DNA from: Rhynchopus sp. YZ270_cl-10
Taxonomy: Eukaryota; Euglenozoa; Diplonemea; Diplonemida; Diplonemidae
DNA: 64,000 bases
NCBI GenBank assembly: GCA_964035575.1
Contig: OZ037840.1
Span: 62,001-126,000 of the forward strand
Direction: 5' to 3'
The notes beneath the pieces were generated by a model. The model saw only the letters and a list, made by a program, of their open reading frames with translations. It was not told the origin of the DNA and ran no database searches. The translations under genes and the position numbers were made by a program. Of the stretch, positions 10,480-22,947 are shown in pieces. Numbering within the stretch: position 1 is the first letter of the stretch; every line of letters starts with the position of its first letter.

Positions 10480-11039
10480 CACCGTTTTTACAATTTTTTT
10501 TTAAAAATGCGAATTCGGCAAAATTCTAAACGTGCAACAATATTTTGCTGATGAGTGCAGTGCGGTGAACTACACCGAAAAAGTGAAAAACAACAACAAA
10601 AAAAAGATTGCTTCAAACTTTCTACCTGAACAGAACCGGGCTGAGAACCCCCTCGTGTATTCATTTTCTTATCTTTAAAAAACAAAAACGTGGGTCTATT
10701 CGGCTCCAGATCCGGATTCTTCCAGTTTCTCATATTTTCCCCACGAAATTACAGGTTTTTTCTAGGTATTCCAGGTCACATAGCATGTGGCCTGCACTGT
10801 TGTCAGCACAGGACATGAAGAGGTGCCATGTGGCATGAGGCATCGTGGAAGAAGAGATTTGGATCAAACGACAGGGTATGCCACAGGGTGATGCATTTTA
10901 TTTTTCCTTCCTTCAAAACTTCACACACAACGCTTTTGGTTTTTGGAAGACACAACAAGGTGCTGGGTGCTAGACAACTACTTTTGCCAGTCTGAAAAAA
11001 AGACTGGTATTACCTATATTCGCCAGACCCCCCCCCCCC

Positions 11040-11372
11040 CCCCCCACAGACTCGTTTCTCTTTTGCTTGTTGCTCAAAAGACTATAAACGGGGGAGAGAA
11101 ATAAAAGGTTGTTTGATGATCGCTTCCACGACGGACTAGATTCGCCGGATTGTATTTCCCCCCCCCCCCCCCCCCCCATCTTCGACTTTGAAATTCACGG
11201 TAAATATTGCAAAATTTACGGTGAATATGTTTGCCTGAAGTACAGAAAGCGTCGTGGAGCACAGGGGAGAAAAGAGGGGAAAACAAGCGGGGAAGTGGGA
11301 TACGCAGAACACGCGACTTTTTCACGAGGGTCTCGAGCATTTTTGTCAAAATACTATGTGTTTACTAAAAAA
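11040..11372. repeat. Dispersed repeat R8, copy 1
   Basis: Shares with 49770-50165 the segments ACTCGTTTCTCTTTTGCTTG, AAAGACTATAAACGGG, CGTCGTGGAGCACAGGGG, AACAAGCGGGGA, and TTTTTCACGAGG followed by TCTCGAGCATTTTTGTCAAA. A short repeat just downstream (about 11600-11650, GTGTTGCCACAGTTTTG) recurs at 35080-35150. Confidence 0.65.
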
Positions 11373-12424
11373 CAAAAGAAAGAAGGAACAGTTGAAATGA
11401 TTGTTTCATAATACTAACTATTCTACTGAATAGAAGGTATAATAGGGTGCACTAAATGTACCCAAATGAAATGATGCATATTTGCTTGACGCATACACAT
11501 CGAAAGAGGTGAAGGGTATCCACCAACTTTGAAAGATCCAGACTATCCAATAATTGTTCACTCGCCCTCTGTTTTGTTTTTGTTTGAAAAATTGTTTGGA
11601 GTACTGTAGTTGACTAGGTTTGTGTTGCCACAGTTTTGTGCAAATCTCCACTGTTTTTTTTTTTTTTTGCACATTATGGTTCCGGGGGGTATCGGAAAAT
11701 ACAAAATTTTCATTTTCAATTTCACAACTTTTCATAACTCTTCACAAAATTATGGCATTTTCTATGTTGTGAAACGTTCTGAAAACCTGTGAAGATGAAG
11801 TCCCATACCCCGGAACACACACCCACATAGAATCTTTGAACGGGTCCCTGCCTTTTCCTTTGTGCACATTGCGAAGGAAGACATGCCAATTTTCCGCAGG
11901 CACACACCCAAAAACCCCTTTTTTTGGCATGGGTGTGGCGGTTACTGTTGCGCTAAAAGCTCAAAAGCAACAAAAAAAAATAGACTGGTGCTCTAGGGGA
12001 AAAGCGGCAAACGTAACGGGAAAAACACAAAGGCAAGTACAGCAAAGGGGGCGAGACCCGTTCCTTGGTATAAAAGGTTTTATATAAAAAAGGGGGGAAG
12101 GCAGGAACTCTGGGGGGGTCACAGTGGGGGGGTGGGAAGGATGACGTTGTGCACACACATTGATGCGGAACAGATTGTGATGTGTGTTTCGAGCGGGGAA
12201 GGGAAATAAAGGAAAATATATAGAGAAAAAATAATGAGTGAGAAAACACAAGCTGGCGGGCACGCACCTTCCGTCGTTTCTATTTCCTATTGTCAAGTAC
12301 CTTGATTTACAAAAAAAAATTAGTACGCCTCCACTCGACGTTTGGATAAAGAAAACTAGAGACGAAAGGGGGTTTGGGGGAAGTGTTTAATTCTTGAACG
12401 CATCCCCACACTCAGTCACAAAAG

Positions 12425-12546
12425 GTTGACTTAAAATACAACAGACCGCGTCGTGACAGTGTACCTTGGTACAATGACCGGCTGTACCACCTGACCATGC
12501 AGCTCCTACATCCATTTCGTGGTTTACATCTGATATGTGCTACTCC
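12425..12546 (-). repeat. Dispersed repeat R1, near full length
   Basis: GTTGACTTAAAATACAA through GTGTACCTTGGTACAATGAC to GGTTTACATCTGATATGTGC. Same orientation as every other R1 copy in the window. Confidence 0.7.
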
Positions 12547-12644
12547 CGCTTACACGCGTCAGCCAGACGATCGGGGATTATTGCGAACACAGGGTAATTG
12601 GGCCTGTGTGATGTAGGGTCCGGTTGGGGGGGGGGGGGTAGGGG

Positions 12645-13840
12645 ATACGACTCCAGCCATTTTGGCTGGGACCAAACGCACGGAAAATTCATTTGGCATT
12701 ATCTGGCCATCTCCAAGGCAACTGCGGGTCAATAACACCCTCAGAGTGGGTCACAGGGGGTCTGTGGGTCGAAAAACGACCCAGAAGCCACCCCAGAATA
12801 CAAAAAAATGGAAAAAATTAGTGAAAAAACGGCTTTTTTCAGGTTTTGGCCATGTTGGGCAAAACAGCGATTTTTCAAGAAAAAAACCAAAAACCGACAT
12901 ATTTTTTGACATCACAAAGCCTCCTTTGGCACAAATATACCCCAAAAGTGGCCTGTGAGTCCATTCCAACCTGTTTTGGACATATTTGACACTTTTTGAA
13001 GTGTTTTTTTGGTGTTTTCACACTGAAAAACACCCCAAAAAATCCTTGGACCGTCCTTGGGACAGCACTGCCACCATTGCTCCGACCACATTCTCGGCCA
13101 TATTTTTGCTTAAAACCCCCGAAAAAGGGCCCCCGGAACCCCAATCTTTCCAAATTTCCACCTCATCCCCACCCAAACACCGCAAAAACACGACAGAAAA
13201 TCGTCTTAAAAAACACACTTTTTTCAAAAAGGTCATCAGGCAGGTTCCATAATAGCCTTTTTGAAAAAAGTGTGTTTTTTAAGACGATTTTCTGTCGTGT
13301 TTTTGCGGTGTTTGGGTGGGGATGAGGTGGAAATTTGGAAAGATTGGGGTTCCGGGGGCCCTTTTTCGGGGGTTTTAAGCAAAAATATGGCCGAGAATGT
13401 GGTCGGAGCAATGGTGGCAGTGCTGTCCCAAGGACGGTCCAAGGATTTTTTGGGGTGTTTTTCAGTGTGAAAACACCAAAAAAACACTTCAAAAAGTGTC
13501 AAATATGTCCAAAACAGGTTGGAATGGACTCACAGGCCACTTTTGGGGTATATTTGTGCCAAAGGAGGCTTTGTGATGTCAAAAAATAGCCGTTTTTTTG
13601 GTTTTTTCTTGAAAAACCGCTATTTTGCCCAAAATGGCCAAAACCTGGAAAAAGCCGTTTTTTTCACTATTTTTTTCCATTTTTTTGTATTCTGGGGTGA
13701 CTTCTGGGTCGTTTTTCGGCCCACAGACCCCCTGTGACCCACTCTGAGGGTGTTATTGACCCGCAGTTGCCTTGGAGATGACCAGATAATGCCAAATGAA
13801 TTTTCCGTGCGCAAAAAATGGCTGGAGTCGTACCCCCTAC
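12645..13840. mobile_element. Foldback element A1 (1.2-kb palindrome)
   Basis: Left arm 12645-13232 and right arm 13256-13840 are near-perfect inverted copies separated by only 23 nt (13233-13255). Ends are TACGACTCCAGCCATTTT and its complement. The left end carries an extra GGCTGGGACCAAACG not present on the right. No transposase is encoded: the mirrored ORFs inside are simply the same sequence read from both arms. The outer 400 bp are shared with element A2, while the inner parts differ. Confidence 0.8.
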
Positions 13841-13845
13841 CCCCC

Positions 13846-14886
13846 CCTAGGCATAGGTGCCCGGCGAGTTAAAACAACTCGGCAACTCGCCCAAATTCGG
13901 CCTACAACTCGCCCATTTTTTTTGGGCGAGTTGTTTTTTTTTGGCATTTTTTATACACAGGTACACAGGTACACAGGTACACAGGTACACAGGTACACAG
14001 GTACACAGGTACACAGGTACACAGGTACACAGGTACACAGGTACACAGGTACACAGGTACACAGGTACACAGGTACACAGGTACACAGGTACACAGGTAC
14101 ACAGGTACACAGGTACACAGGTACACAGGTACACAGGTACACAGGTACACAGGTACACAGGTACACAGGTACACAGGTACACAGGTACACAGGTACACCA
14201 CATCACATTTTATCTTGTGCATCTCAGCTTGAACGACTCTTTGCCGCTTCACAGCTGGTCTGTGAATGTGCGCTTTGGGTGGTTTTGTATGCTTTGTATC
14301 CCAAGGGAAGTCGTCGCCCAAAGCATTTTGACTGAACGTGCGAACGTTGTGAACCTGTAATCGATAGCAGACAGGAAAAGAGGATGAGCAGGCGGCGCCT
14401 GCCCGACCTGTGTGAAGTGAATCAGTGATTGCCTGACGGATGTCTGGGGAACCGTGTGTTCTGTGTGGGTAGCCATGTACGGAGTATATCCCATTCCCCC
14501 CAGCAATTACCAAAAACCGTGAGTGTGCACGGTGACCCATGGACCACCACGACCTAGTTACCACCTATGACTAGTCATATGACAAGGTGCATGTAATGAG
14601 TGGCGTTTGGCCTTAGCCCTGGTTGTTTTTCTTGAGATCATGTGTTGTACCAACGTTACATGTGTGTAACCTTACAACGTCCCCTCCCATCCCTGTATGT
14701 TTTTGCCTGTAAAAATGGGCGAGTTGTGGCCGAGTTGTGGTCGAGTTGTGCCGAGTATAGGGCGAGTTGTGCCGAGTATAGGGCGAGTTGTGGCCGAGTT
14801 GTGCGAGTTTTGGGCGAGTTGTTTGGTAAAATCGTGGAGTTCGGACAACTCGCCCAAAAACGACTCGGCCGGCACCTATGCCTAGG
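13846..14886. mobile_element. Element B, copy 1 (with 8-bp minisatellite)
   Basis: Bounded by CCTAGGCATAGGTGCC at the left and its complement at the right. The subterminal region is rich in CGAGTTGTGG / AACTCGCC repeats. Contains the GTACACAG array at 13955-14197. Inverted copy at 18664-19698. No coding capacity; probably a non-autonomous DNA transposon. Confidence 0.7.
13955..14197. repeat. Minisatellite, 8-bp unit GTACACAG, about 30 copies
   Basis: Nearly perfect head-to-tail GTACACAG units. The long ORFs across it in all frames are artefacts of the repeat (24-bp, 8-residue periodic peptides). Confidence 0.95.
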
Positions 14887-15442
14887 GGGTACGACTCCAG
14901 CCATTTTTTGCGCACGGAAAATTCATTTGGCATTATCTGGCCATCTCCAAGGCAACTGCGGGTGAAAAACACCCTCAGAGTGGGTCACAGGGGGCCTGTG
15001 GGTCGAAAAACGACCCAGAAGCCACCCCAGAATACAAAAAAATGGAAAAAAATAGTGAAAAAACGGCTTTTTTCACGTTTTGGCCACTTTGGGCAAAATA
15101 GCGATTTTTCGAGAAAAAAATCAAAAACCGGGATATTTTTTGACATCACAAAGCCTCCTTTGGCACAAATATACCCCAAAAGTGGCCTGTGAGTCCATTC
15201 CAACCTGTTTTGGACATATTTGACACTTTTGGAAGTGTTTTTTTGGTGTTTTTAGGTCAAAAAAATGCCCAAGACGTCCCCAAGACATCCCCAAGACACT
15301 TTGCACACCCCCTGTTACGGTCATATCTTTTTCGTTTTTTTGCCTGAAACCCCCAAAATACCCCTCCCGGACCCCACATAGTCCCGAATATCCATCACAC
15401 ACCCACTCAGAGTGAGTAGAAGCACCCCAAAAAAAATATTTT
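14887..15442. mobile_element. Foldback element A2, left arm
   Basis: About 555 bp, begins TACGACTCCAGCCATTTTTT. Inverted partner at 18100-18655. With flanking B and B' the total inverted arms are about 1.6 kb (13846-15442 against 18100-19698). The original loop was only about 60 nt, split by the piggyBac-like insertion. Confidence 0.8.
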
Positions 15443-16552
15443 TTAACCCTTTAAGGACCAGAGGGGACATATATGTCCACGCAACCACCTAAATTGGCTT
15501 CCACTAGGACTTTTTGAAGATTTTTTTTTTTAATGAGAAGATTTTGTGCGAAATCTTTCAAAAGACGCAAGATTCGATTTTTTTTGACGCTCTCATCCCC
15601 TCTCATCCACACCCGGCATTATCACATAATAGGGTATTTTGGGTCATTTTTTGGGGAATATGTACCATTCTGACGCGCTTGAGTCATCAGAGGATTCAAA
15701 CTTTGGTGTGCAGGGAACCATTTTGTACGGTCTTCAGAACGAAACTAAAATAATGGAAAATACCCGCGACTGGGCAAAGTAACACGCGTAGTTGCAGTTC
15801 CTGACCCTGAACTGGATGTGCCTCTTCTCCGTGTATTTATTGCATTTTGTCTTTTGAGGAACATTGTACAGAATGGTTATTTCCCTGCCTCCCGCCAAAG
15901 CCCGAGGGACCCTTGAGGGAGGTCAGGGCTCCCCGAGGGCCGAAGGCCCGAGGGAAGCCCTGACCTCCCGAAAGGAGTCCCGAGGGCCAAGGGAGGGTGG
16001 GATGTAACTTTGTGCCCCGATCCGTGGCTTTTTGTGCCCGACTGTCGTTTTTCATTTTTTGCCTGTAAAAACCCTGTATAAGGGGTGCAGCATGGGGGCA
16101 CATGGTGCCCCACACATGGCTCTTGCACGCCAAATTGCCCTCAAATTGCCCGGAATGCCACGCATGGGGCAATCTAGACCGTTTTTGGACCGACCAAAAA
16201 AAATTTTTTCGGAGGGTCCCTTCGAAATTTCGGCGGGAGGGTACGGAAAGCCACAGGGAGGGGTACAAAATCTATATCAACACGGTCAAGGTACAGAGAC
16301 ACTGGCAGGAGGGTGTTGGTCGACAACTTCTTCTTGCTTGGGAAACAGGCGTCTGAAAACAGATTACATGTGCGTGGGATGCGGCGTTCACCTTTGTTCA
16401 GCACCATGCCAAGTTGGCCAAAAGTCCCAAAAGCCCCAACTTTTGTACTGTCCAACCTCTGTACAATTACGGTATATGTAGTTGGTTGGTACCTTCTCTC
16501 CATGCAGTGAGACATTATCTACTAGGACTTTTTGATCGATTTTTTTTTCTTT

Positions 16553-17734
16553 GGGTAAATTGCGATAACACGTATACTTTTTTTTTCGATTTGCGATAAC
16601 ACGTACACAAAAAGTATACGTGTTATCGCGAAAAAGTGTACGTGTTTTCGTGAACAAAAACGTACGTGTTTTCCCAGGTACCCAGGTACCCAGGTACCCA
16701 GGTACCCAGGTACCCAGGTACCCAGGTACCTGGTTTGTCAAGGAAACCAAACTTTTTGTCACGGAAAAAGTCGTGACAGGGCACTGGGTACTGGGTACAC
16801 TGTGTACAAGGATAAAAGTCGTGAAAGAGCAACCACAGCTCCACATGACAAACACAAAAGTGTCCAGTCACGTGGGGCATTCATGCACTGAGGAGATAAT
16901 GATCCAACAATTTACAAGAAAGATTACTTAACCTACTGCTGGAAGTTGCCAGGTCGTAGTAACACACAAAGTGTGCCTCCGTTCGGGAATACCGGATATT
17001 CTAGAGACCAAAAAGGCCTCTTCCGCTAGTCAAGGTATAACCGAATGAACGGCCCAAGACCCCCGTGGAGAAGTTAAATGTTGTAATGCTATCAAGTACA
17101 AACTGCGACCACTGTCTTACCCTCCTCAATGCATGGTGGAAGATGTCTTTGACAACAAACATCCTGTACCCAGGTACCCATATTCCCAGACCCACGCAGT
17201 ACCACGTCGCAGTACTACGCAAAATTTACCACCAGACCCTGTGTTCGTGCACCTTAAGTACGTAAGTCTGGTTCCCAGACCCACGCAGTGGCACATGACC
17301 GCAAGTGTGAGTGACCCACACAGAGGGATACGCAAAATTTACCACCAGACCCTGTCTTCTGAATGTCACACGTACATTTTTTTGAACACTTTTCGCGATA
17401 ACACGTACATATTTCGCTAAAAAAACGGGGTGCTCGCAACCGCGTTCTAGACCCCCACAGATGCTCAAAAGTGCCAAATTTTGCTTTGAATGGCCTCAAA
17501 TCGTCGAAATTAGCCATTTTTGGGGCCCAAAAAAAAAAAAATCGAGGGTCTAGGTATGGAGAGCGAGCACCTTAGAAGAAGGAAACACGTACATTTTTGT
17601 TCGCGATAACACGTATACTTTTTTGACCACTTTTCGCGATAACACGTACACTTTTTCGCGATAACACGTATACTTTTTGTGTACGTGTTATCGCAAATGG
17701 AAACAAAAAGTATACGTGTTATCGCAATTTGCCC
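16553..17734. mobile_element. Inverted-repeat element nested in piggyBac-like element 1
   Basis: 25-bp terminal inverted repeats with one mismatch (16553-16577 and 17710-17734), containing TGCGATAACACGTATAC. The GCGATAACACGTA motif is repeated several times inside both ends. No ORF of note. Confidence 0.6.
16673..16732. repeat. Minisatellite, 8-bp unit CCCAGGTA, about 7 copies
   Basis: Perfect CCCAGGTA units. One more stray copy near 17166. Confidence 0.9.
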
Positions 17735-18099
17735 TTTTTCTTTTGAAAGATTTTGAACCGATCTTTCAAATAAAGCCATTTTCGAAAACCGAAAAAACAG
17801 GTGCGCAGCCGGAATAATTTTTTTCTTCAAAATTTTCAGAAAAAAATATCCGCTCTCCTCAATTTTCCATTTTCCATTTTTCTCATTTTATTTCGATTTC
17901 TGCTCCATTTGAAAGATCTGCTCAAAATCTTTCAATTGCGGCCAGGTACGATCAAAAATATGCATCAGATCACATTTTACCTACGGGAGAGAAGATCCTA
18001 GCAAATCGAAAAAATCGGTCGTGGTCCGTAAAGGGTTAAAGCCCTTCAACTTCAACATGGATGCTGCCGAAACTGAAGCACAATTTTAGGGCTTTAAAA

Positions 18100-18655
18100 A
18101 ATATTTTTTTTGGGGTGCTTCTACTCACTCTGAGTGGGTGTGTGATGGATATTCGGGACTATGTGGGGTCCGGGAGGGGTATTTTGGGGGTTTCAGGCAA
18201 AAAAACGAAAAAAATATGACCGTAACAGGGGGTGTGCAAAGTGTCTTGGGGATGTCTTGGGGACGTCTTGGGCATTTTTTTGACCTAAAAACACCAAAAA
18301 AACACTTCCAAAAGTGTCAAATATGTCCAAAACAGGTTGGAATGGACTCACAGGCCACTTTTGGGGTATATTTGTGCCAAAGGAGGCTTTGTGATGTCAA
18401 AAAATATCCCGGTTTTTGATTTTTTTCTCGAAAAATCGCTATTTTGCCCAAAGTGGCCAAAACGTGAAAAAAGCCGTTTTTTCACTATTTTTTTCCATTT
18501 TTTTGTATTCTGGGGTGGCTTCTGGGTCGTTTTTCGACCCACAGGCCCCCTGTGACCCACTCTGAGGGTGTTTTTCACCCGCAGTTGCCTTGGAGATGGC
18601 CAGATAATGCCAAATGAATTTTCCGTGCGTTTGGTCCCAGCCAAAATGGCTGGAG
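18100..18655. mobile_element. Foldback element A2, right arm
   Basis: Inverted copy of 14887-15442, ending AAAATGGCTGGAGTCGTA. The spacer next to it (18040-18099) is flanked by AAAGCCC and GGGCTTT and is the remaining original loop. Confidence 0.8.
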
Positions 18656-18663
18656 TCGTATCC

Positions 18664-19698
18664 CCTAGGCATAGGTGCCCGCCGAGTCGTTTTTGGGCGA
18701 GTTGTCGGAACTTTACGATTTCACCTAACAACTCGCCCAAAAACTCGGACAACTCGGCCACAACTCGCCCTATACTCGGCACAACTCGCCCTATACTCGG
18801 CACAACTCGGCCACAACTCGGCCACAACTCGCCCATTTTTACAGGCAAAAACATACAGGGATGGGAGGTGACGTTGTAAGGTTACACACATGTAACGTTG
18901 GTACAACACATAATCTCAAGAAAAACAACCAGGGCTAAGGCCAAACGCCACTCATTACATGCACCTTGTCATATGACTAGTCATAGGTGGTAACTAGGTC
19001 GTGGTGGTCCATGGGCCACCGTGCACACTCACGGTTTTTGGTAATTGCTGGGGGGAATGGGATATACTCCGTACATGGATACCCACACAGAACACACGGT
19101 TCCCCAGACATCTGTCAGGCAATCACTGATTCACTTCACACAGGTCGGGCAGGCGCTGCCTGCCCATCCTCTTTTCCTGTCTGCTATCGATTCCAGGTTC
19201 ACAACGTTCACACGTTTAGTCAAAATGCTTTGGGCGACGACTTCCTTTGGGATACACAAAACCACACAAAGCGCACATTCACAGACCAGCTGTGAAGCGT
19301 GGGATGCACAAGATAAAACGTGATGTGGTGTACCTGTGTACCTGTGTACCTGTGTACCTGTGTACCTGTGTACCTGTGTACCTGTGTACCTGTGTACCTG
19401 TGTACCTGTGTACCTGTGTACCTGTGTACCTGTGTACCTGTGTACCTGTGTACCTGTGTACCTGTGTACCTGTGTACCTGTGTACCTGTGTACCTGTGTA
19501 CCTGTGTACCTGTGTACCTGTGTACCTGTGTACCTGTGTACCTGTGTACCTGTGTACCTGTGTACCTGTGTACCTGTGTTTTTGTAGCCATAAAAAATCC
19601 CAAAAAAAAACAACTCGCCCAAAAAAAATGGGCGAGTTGTTGGCCGAATTTGGGCGAGTTGCCGAGTTGTTTTAACTCGCCGGGCACCTATGCCTAGG
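18664..19698. mobile_element. Element B', inverted copy 2
   Basis: CCTAGG-bounded inverted copy of 13846-14886, carrying the complementary minisatellite at 19328-19579. Differs from copy 1 by a short internal deletion near 19240-19300 and a different array length. Confidence 0.7.
19328..19579. repeat. Minisatellite, 8-bp unit GTACCTGT, about 31 copies
   Basis: Complement of the GTACACAG array in element B. Near-perfect units. Confidence 0.95.
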
Positions 19699-21376
19699 GG
19701 GGGGGTAGGGGGGTCCACGTAGAAGGAATTCCTTAAGGATTTGCTGTCCCAAACCCATTTTTTTGAAATTTAGGTGAAGAAACCCACTAAAAAGGTCGTA
19801 CCTGGCCGCAAATCGCCCTGGGGATCACGAAAATATCCCATTAAACCACCTGACAACCTCTACAGAGACTTTCCTGGTTAAAAAAAATCGGTTTTTTGTG
19901 AAAAATCTCCAAAAATAGCGTCATCAAATCGTCATCAACATGGGCTAAAATGCAACACTTACCAAAAAAATTCTCCAATCAGACAAAAATCCTTCTAAAC
20001 ACCCGAAAAACACCCCAGTCCACATCCGGTGGGGTCCCAGGGTGGAAATATATAGTTTTTACAGCTTTTAGGGGTCCTGTGTGGGCCCCAGATGCATTTT
20101 GCAGTGGGTGTGTGTGCCCCAAACGCTTAAAAGTACCCTTTTTTTAGTCACTTTTTTGACTTTTTTTGTACCTGAAAACCCCCAAAAAAGTGCCAAGGTA
20201 GTCGGAATGGTGTCCAAACACCCAGGAAAATGTCCCCCAGACCCCATGTAGGGTGAAAAATAGCATTTTGGGCACTTGGGAGGGTTTTATAGGCCATGCA
20301 ACACTTATGCAACACTTAAGCAACGGCTATGCAACGCCTAGCAGAAGACCACTTATTTACCAAAAAAAAATAATACCAATTCATTCAAAACACCAAAAAA
20401 CCACCTCGGTCCACCTCCAATGAGGTCCCGAGGTGGAAATGTGTGGATTTTGCAGCTTTTTGGGGTCCCTGGGGGGTTTTTGAGGGTGTTTTTGTGTCTG
20501 CAACGCTTAAAATAACGGTATTTCCCCCCATCCTTTTGACGTATTTCGCACCCAAAATAAAAACCCTAAAAGGCGTATTCAGGCAGTCGCAGAAGTGTCT
20601 AAATCCCTCCGAACTGCCTGACATACCTCCCGAGCTGTGGAAAATCGCACTTGCAACACTTACTGGGGCTTTTTGGTCCCTGAAAATGAGAACGTACCCT
20701 GTGCCTAAGTGCAGTAAAGCCTTCCTTGCCTCCTCCTATGACCAATGATTCGTGCGAATCCATTGTCGGTGTCCTTGACCAAGTTGCAAGCCACCACGGA
20801 AGGAGCCAGCACCCCGACAACACCGACCCACTGTCGCTGAAACCTAGACATCCTCTACAGTCTAGGTTGGGTTCCGTATCTCTCAAGGGAAGAACTTGCC
20901 GCAGGATACACCAAGCGCACCACAAAGGCAGGTCCATGCAAAGCACCCAGAAGTAGCAACTTGAAAAGTACAACACTAAAGTGCTTCATCTCTTCACAAA
21001 GACAGAGTTGCGGGAATTTGCGGCAGATTGTGCACCCCTTGACGGCGAAGACACCGGTACGATGAATAAGGAGCCTCTGGTCGCTATGCTGTCTCAGTGA
21101 GCAGTACAGGGATTCTATAGGCATATTAGGGGGTATAATTCCATGGAAAAAAGCGGAAAAAGCGGAAAAAAACACCAAAAAAATCAGAAAAAAGTGCGAA
21201 ATAGTGCTCAAAAGTGTGTTTTTCGTGGTTTTGGGTGATTTTTTGGGGGTTTGGGGGTGTTTTGAGGTGTTTTTTCGGGTTTTTCGCGGGTTTTTACAAA
21301 AAAAAGTGGTTTGGGACAGCAAAAACGGCCGGACGGACCCCCCTATAGGGGGGGGGGGGGGGGGGGGGGGGGGGTA
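19699..21376. other. Gene-free repeat DNA between elements B' and C
   Basis: Contains two diverged direct copies of about 150 bp (near 19965-20130 and 20348-20480, sharing GTCCAC.TCC...GAGGTCCC...GGTGGAAAT and TTTTGCAGCTTTT-like strings) and a G run at 21349-21374. A minus frame at 20855-21322 has two weak CxxC-type pairs but no convincing transposase signature. Confidence 0.45.
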
Positions 21377-22947
21377 GGGGCCGCAGTCCCCTAAGGAAAT
21401 TATGTAACAATAATTATTTCGTCATTTTTTGGGCATCTAGTGGGCACCTCAGGGTGTGTCTGACACCCAAAATAGGTTTCCGGGGCAGTGTGACCCAGAA
21501 TTTCATGGTTTGGCACCTCAGAAAGTGAAAAAAGTGTGAAAAAATAGGATTTTCAGCCTTTTTGGCCATTTGGGGCAAAATGGCCAATTTTGGCACATTT
21601 TTTGCTTTGTGGGGGTATTTGGGGCTATTTCACCCCCAAAACCACTCAGAACATATTCTAGGCACCTATTTTCAACCACAATTACCCATACAGGGGGGTA
21701 TTCCGCTCAAGAAATGGTTTTGTTGGGGGTTTTTCCAGCAAATTTTCACTAAGTTTCACTAAGTTTTGCTAAGTTTCACTAAGTTTTACTAAGTTTCACT
21801 AAGTTTTGGTCAAAAAAAATGCAAAAAAAATGCAAAAAACACGAAAAATTGCACAAAAAATGGGAGGAACCGAACAAATATGTATGGTATGGCAAAAATG
21901 TGTCCTCTTTTTTGGGTGACTGATTACCAGAAACACAAAAAAAATGGAAAATAAAGCACAAAACGGCCATTTGGGCCATTTTGGGACAAATGACCATTTT
22001 TGACCAAATTTTCAAAAAAATTGTAAAATTTCGACATCATGACAGCTGCTTGGACACAAAACTACCCCAGGGATGTCCCGTGAGTCTATTCCGACCTGTT
22101 TTGGACACTTTAGGTACTTTTTTTGGCCGCTTTTTGGTGTTTTGAGGTCAAAATGACCCCTGTCTACCCCCTGTCCAGGGGTCATATTCGACTCAATATT
22201 TCAAACCAAGATCGGTTCGGGGGGCCCAAAAGGGTGCAGCTCGTCGAAATCAGGCCCACAGGACCCCTAGGAGTACGATTTCCACAGGAGAGTGACCCCA
22301 AGAGGCCTCTGGCGGCCCTAATTTGGCATTTTTTAGCCCAAAAACCGCCCCTACCCCCCTCTCTGGGGGGGAGGGCAATTTTTCACTCATTTTCCCCATT
22401 TCTAGTGCTTCTGAGTCCTCCAAAGGGTAAAAAAACGGTTCCGTTGGGTCCGCAGACCATTTTTTGGGGGGGTATGTACCAAAATTTGCACCATACCCTA
22501 CTTTATGTGATGGCCAGGGGAAAAATCCTGGCCTTGGACAGGGGGTAGACAGGGGGTGGACAGGGGGTCATTTTGACCAAATTTTGGCCAAATTCACCAA
22601 AGAAAAGGCGTAAAAATGTGAAAAACAGGCGAGAATGGACTCCAAGCACGTTTTTGGGGCAAAATAGGTCTCAAATGACTCTCTGAAACATCGAATTTGG
22701 TGTTTTTTTCATGTTTTTTCATGAAAAATCGGGGTTTTGGCCGAAATGGCCAAAACCCCCAAAAAGCCAGTTTTTTGCTATTTTTTCCCATTTTTTCACA
22801 TTCTGGAGTCGAATTTTCACCCAATTTTGCCTCACAGGGTGTTTCTGACCTATTCTGGGGTGGTTCTCTGCAGGTTGTGGCCACTATACGCCAAAAAGTG
22901 GCAAAATGAATTATTGTTACATAATTTCCTTAGGGGACTGCGGCCCC
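21377..22947. mobile_element. Element C, 1.57 kb, 39-bp terminal inverted repeats
   Basis: Perfect 39-bp inverted repeats (21377-21415 and 22909-22947), starting GGGGCCGCAGTCCCCTAAGG, with G-runs outside both ends. Internal GTGAGTCTATTCCGACCTGT and TTTTGGACAC are recognisably related to the GTGAGTCCATTCCAACCTGT segment of A1/A2, so C belongs to the same wider family. No transposase. Confidence 0.8.

Larger units (their letters stand above)
10255..12644. other. Intergenic, repeat-rich, no gene supported
   Basis: Holds a pogo-like MITE (10374-10479), a copy of repeat R8 (11040-11372), poly-C runs (11030-11045, 11158-11177) and a full R1 copy (12425-12546). Remaining ORFs are short and A/T- or homopolymer-driven. 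Confidence 0.5.
15443..18039. mobile_element. piggyBac-like non-autonomous element 1 (2.59 kb)
   Basis: Element body 15447-18035 flanked by TTAA on both sides (15443-15446, 18036-18039). Ends are CCCTTTAAGGACCA and TGGTCCGTAAAGGG. CCC/GGG tips at a TTAA duplication fit the piggyBac superfamily. No transposase frame is present. Subterminal GGCCAGGTACGATCAAAAAT (17941-17960) is shared with element 2 at 41366-42737. It carries a nested inverted-repeat element (16553-17734). Confidence 0.75.

Noticed and set aside
12655-12668. AGCCATTTTGGCT resembles part of the dinoflagellate spliced-leader sequence
   Set aside because: It is the palindromic end of foldback element A1, the rest of the leader is absent, and it is not followed by a donor site or snRNA-like body.
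13796-14564. Long ORFs (up to 220 aa) across the GTACACAG arrays on both strands, and again at 19131-19718
   Set aside because: Products are pure 8-residue periodic peptides created by an 8-bp repeat that is open in every frame.
20855-21322. Minus-strand ORF with CxxC-like pairs, considered as the tail of a transposase
   Set aside because: No catalytic DDE region, spacing does not match well, and most of the frame is low-complexity.
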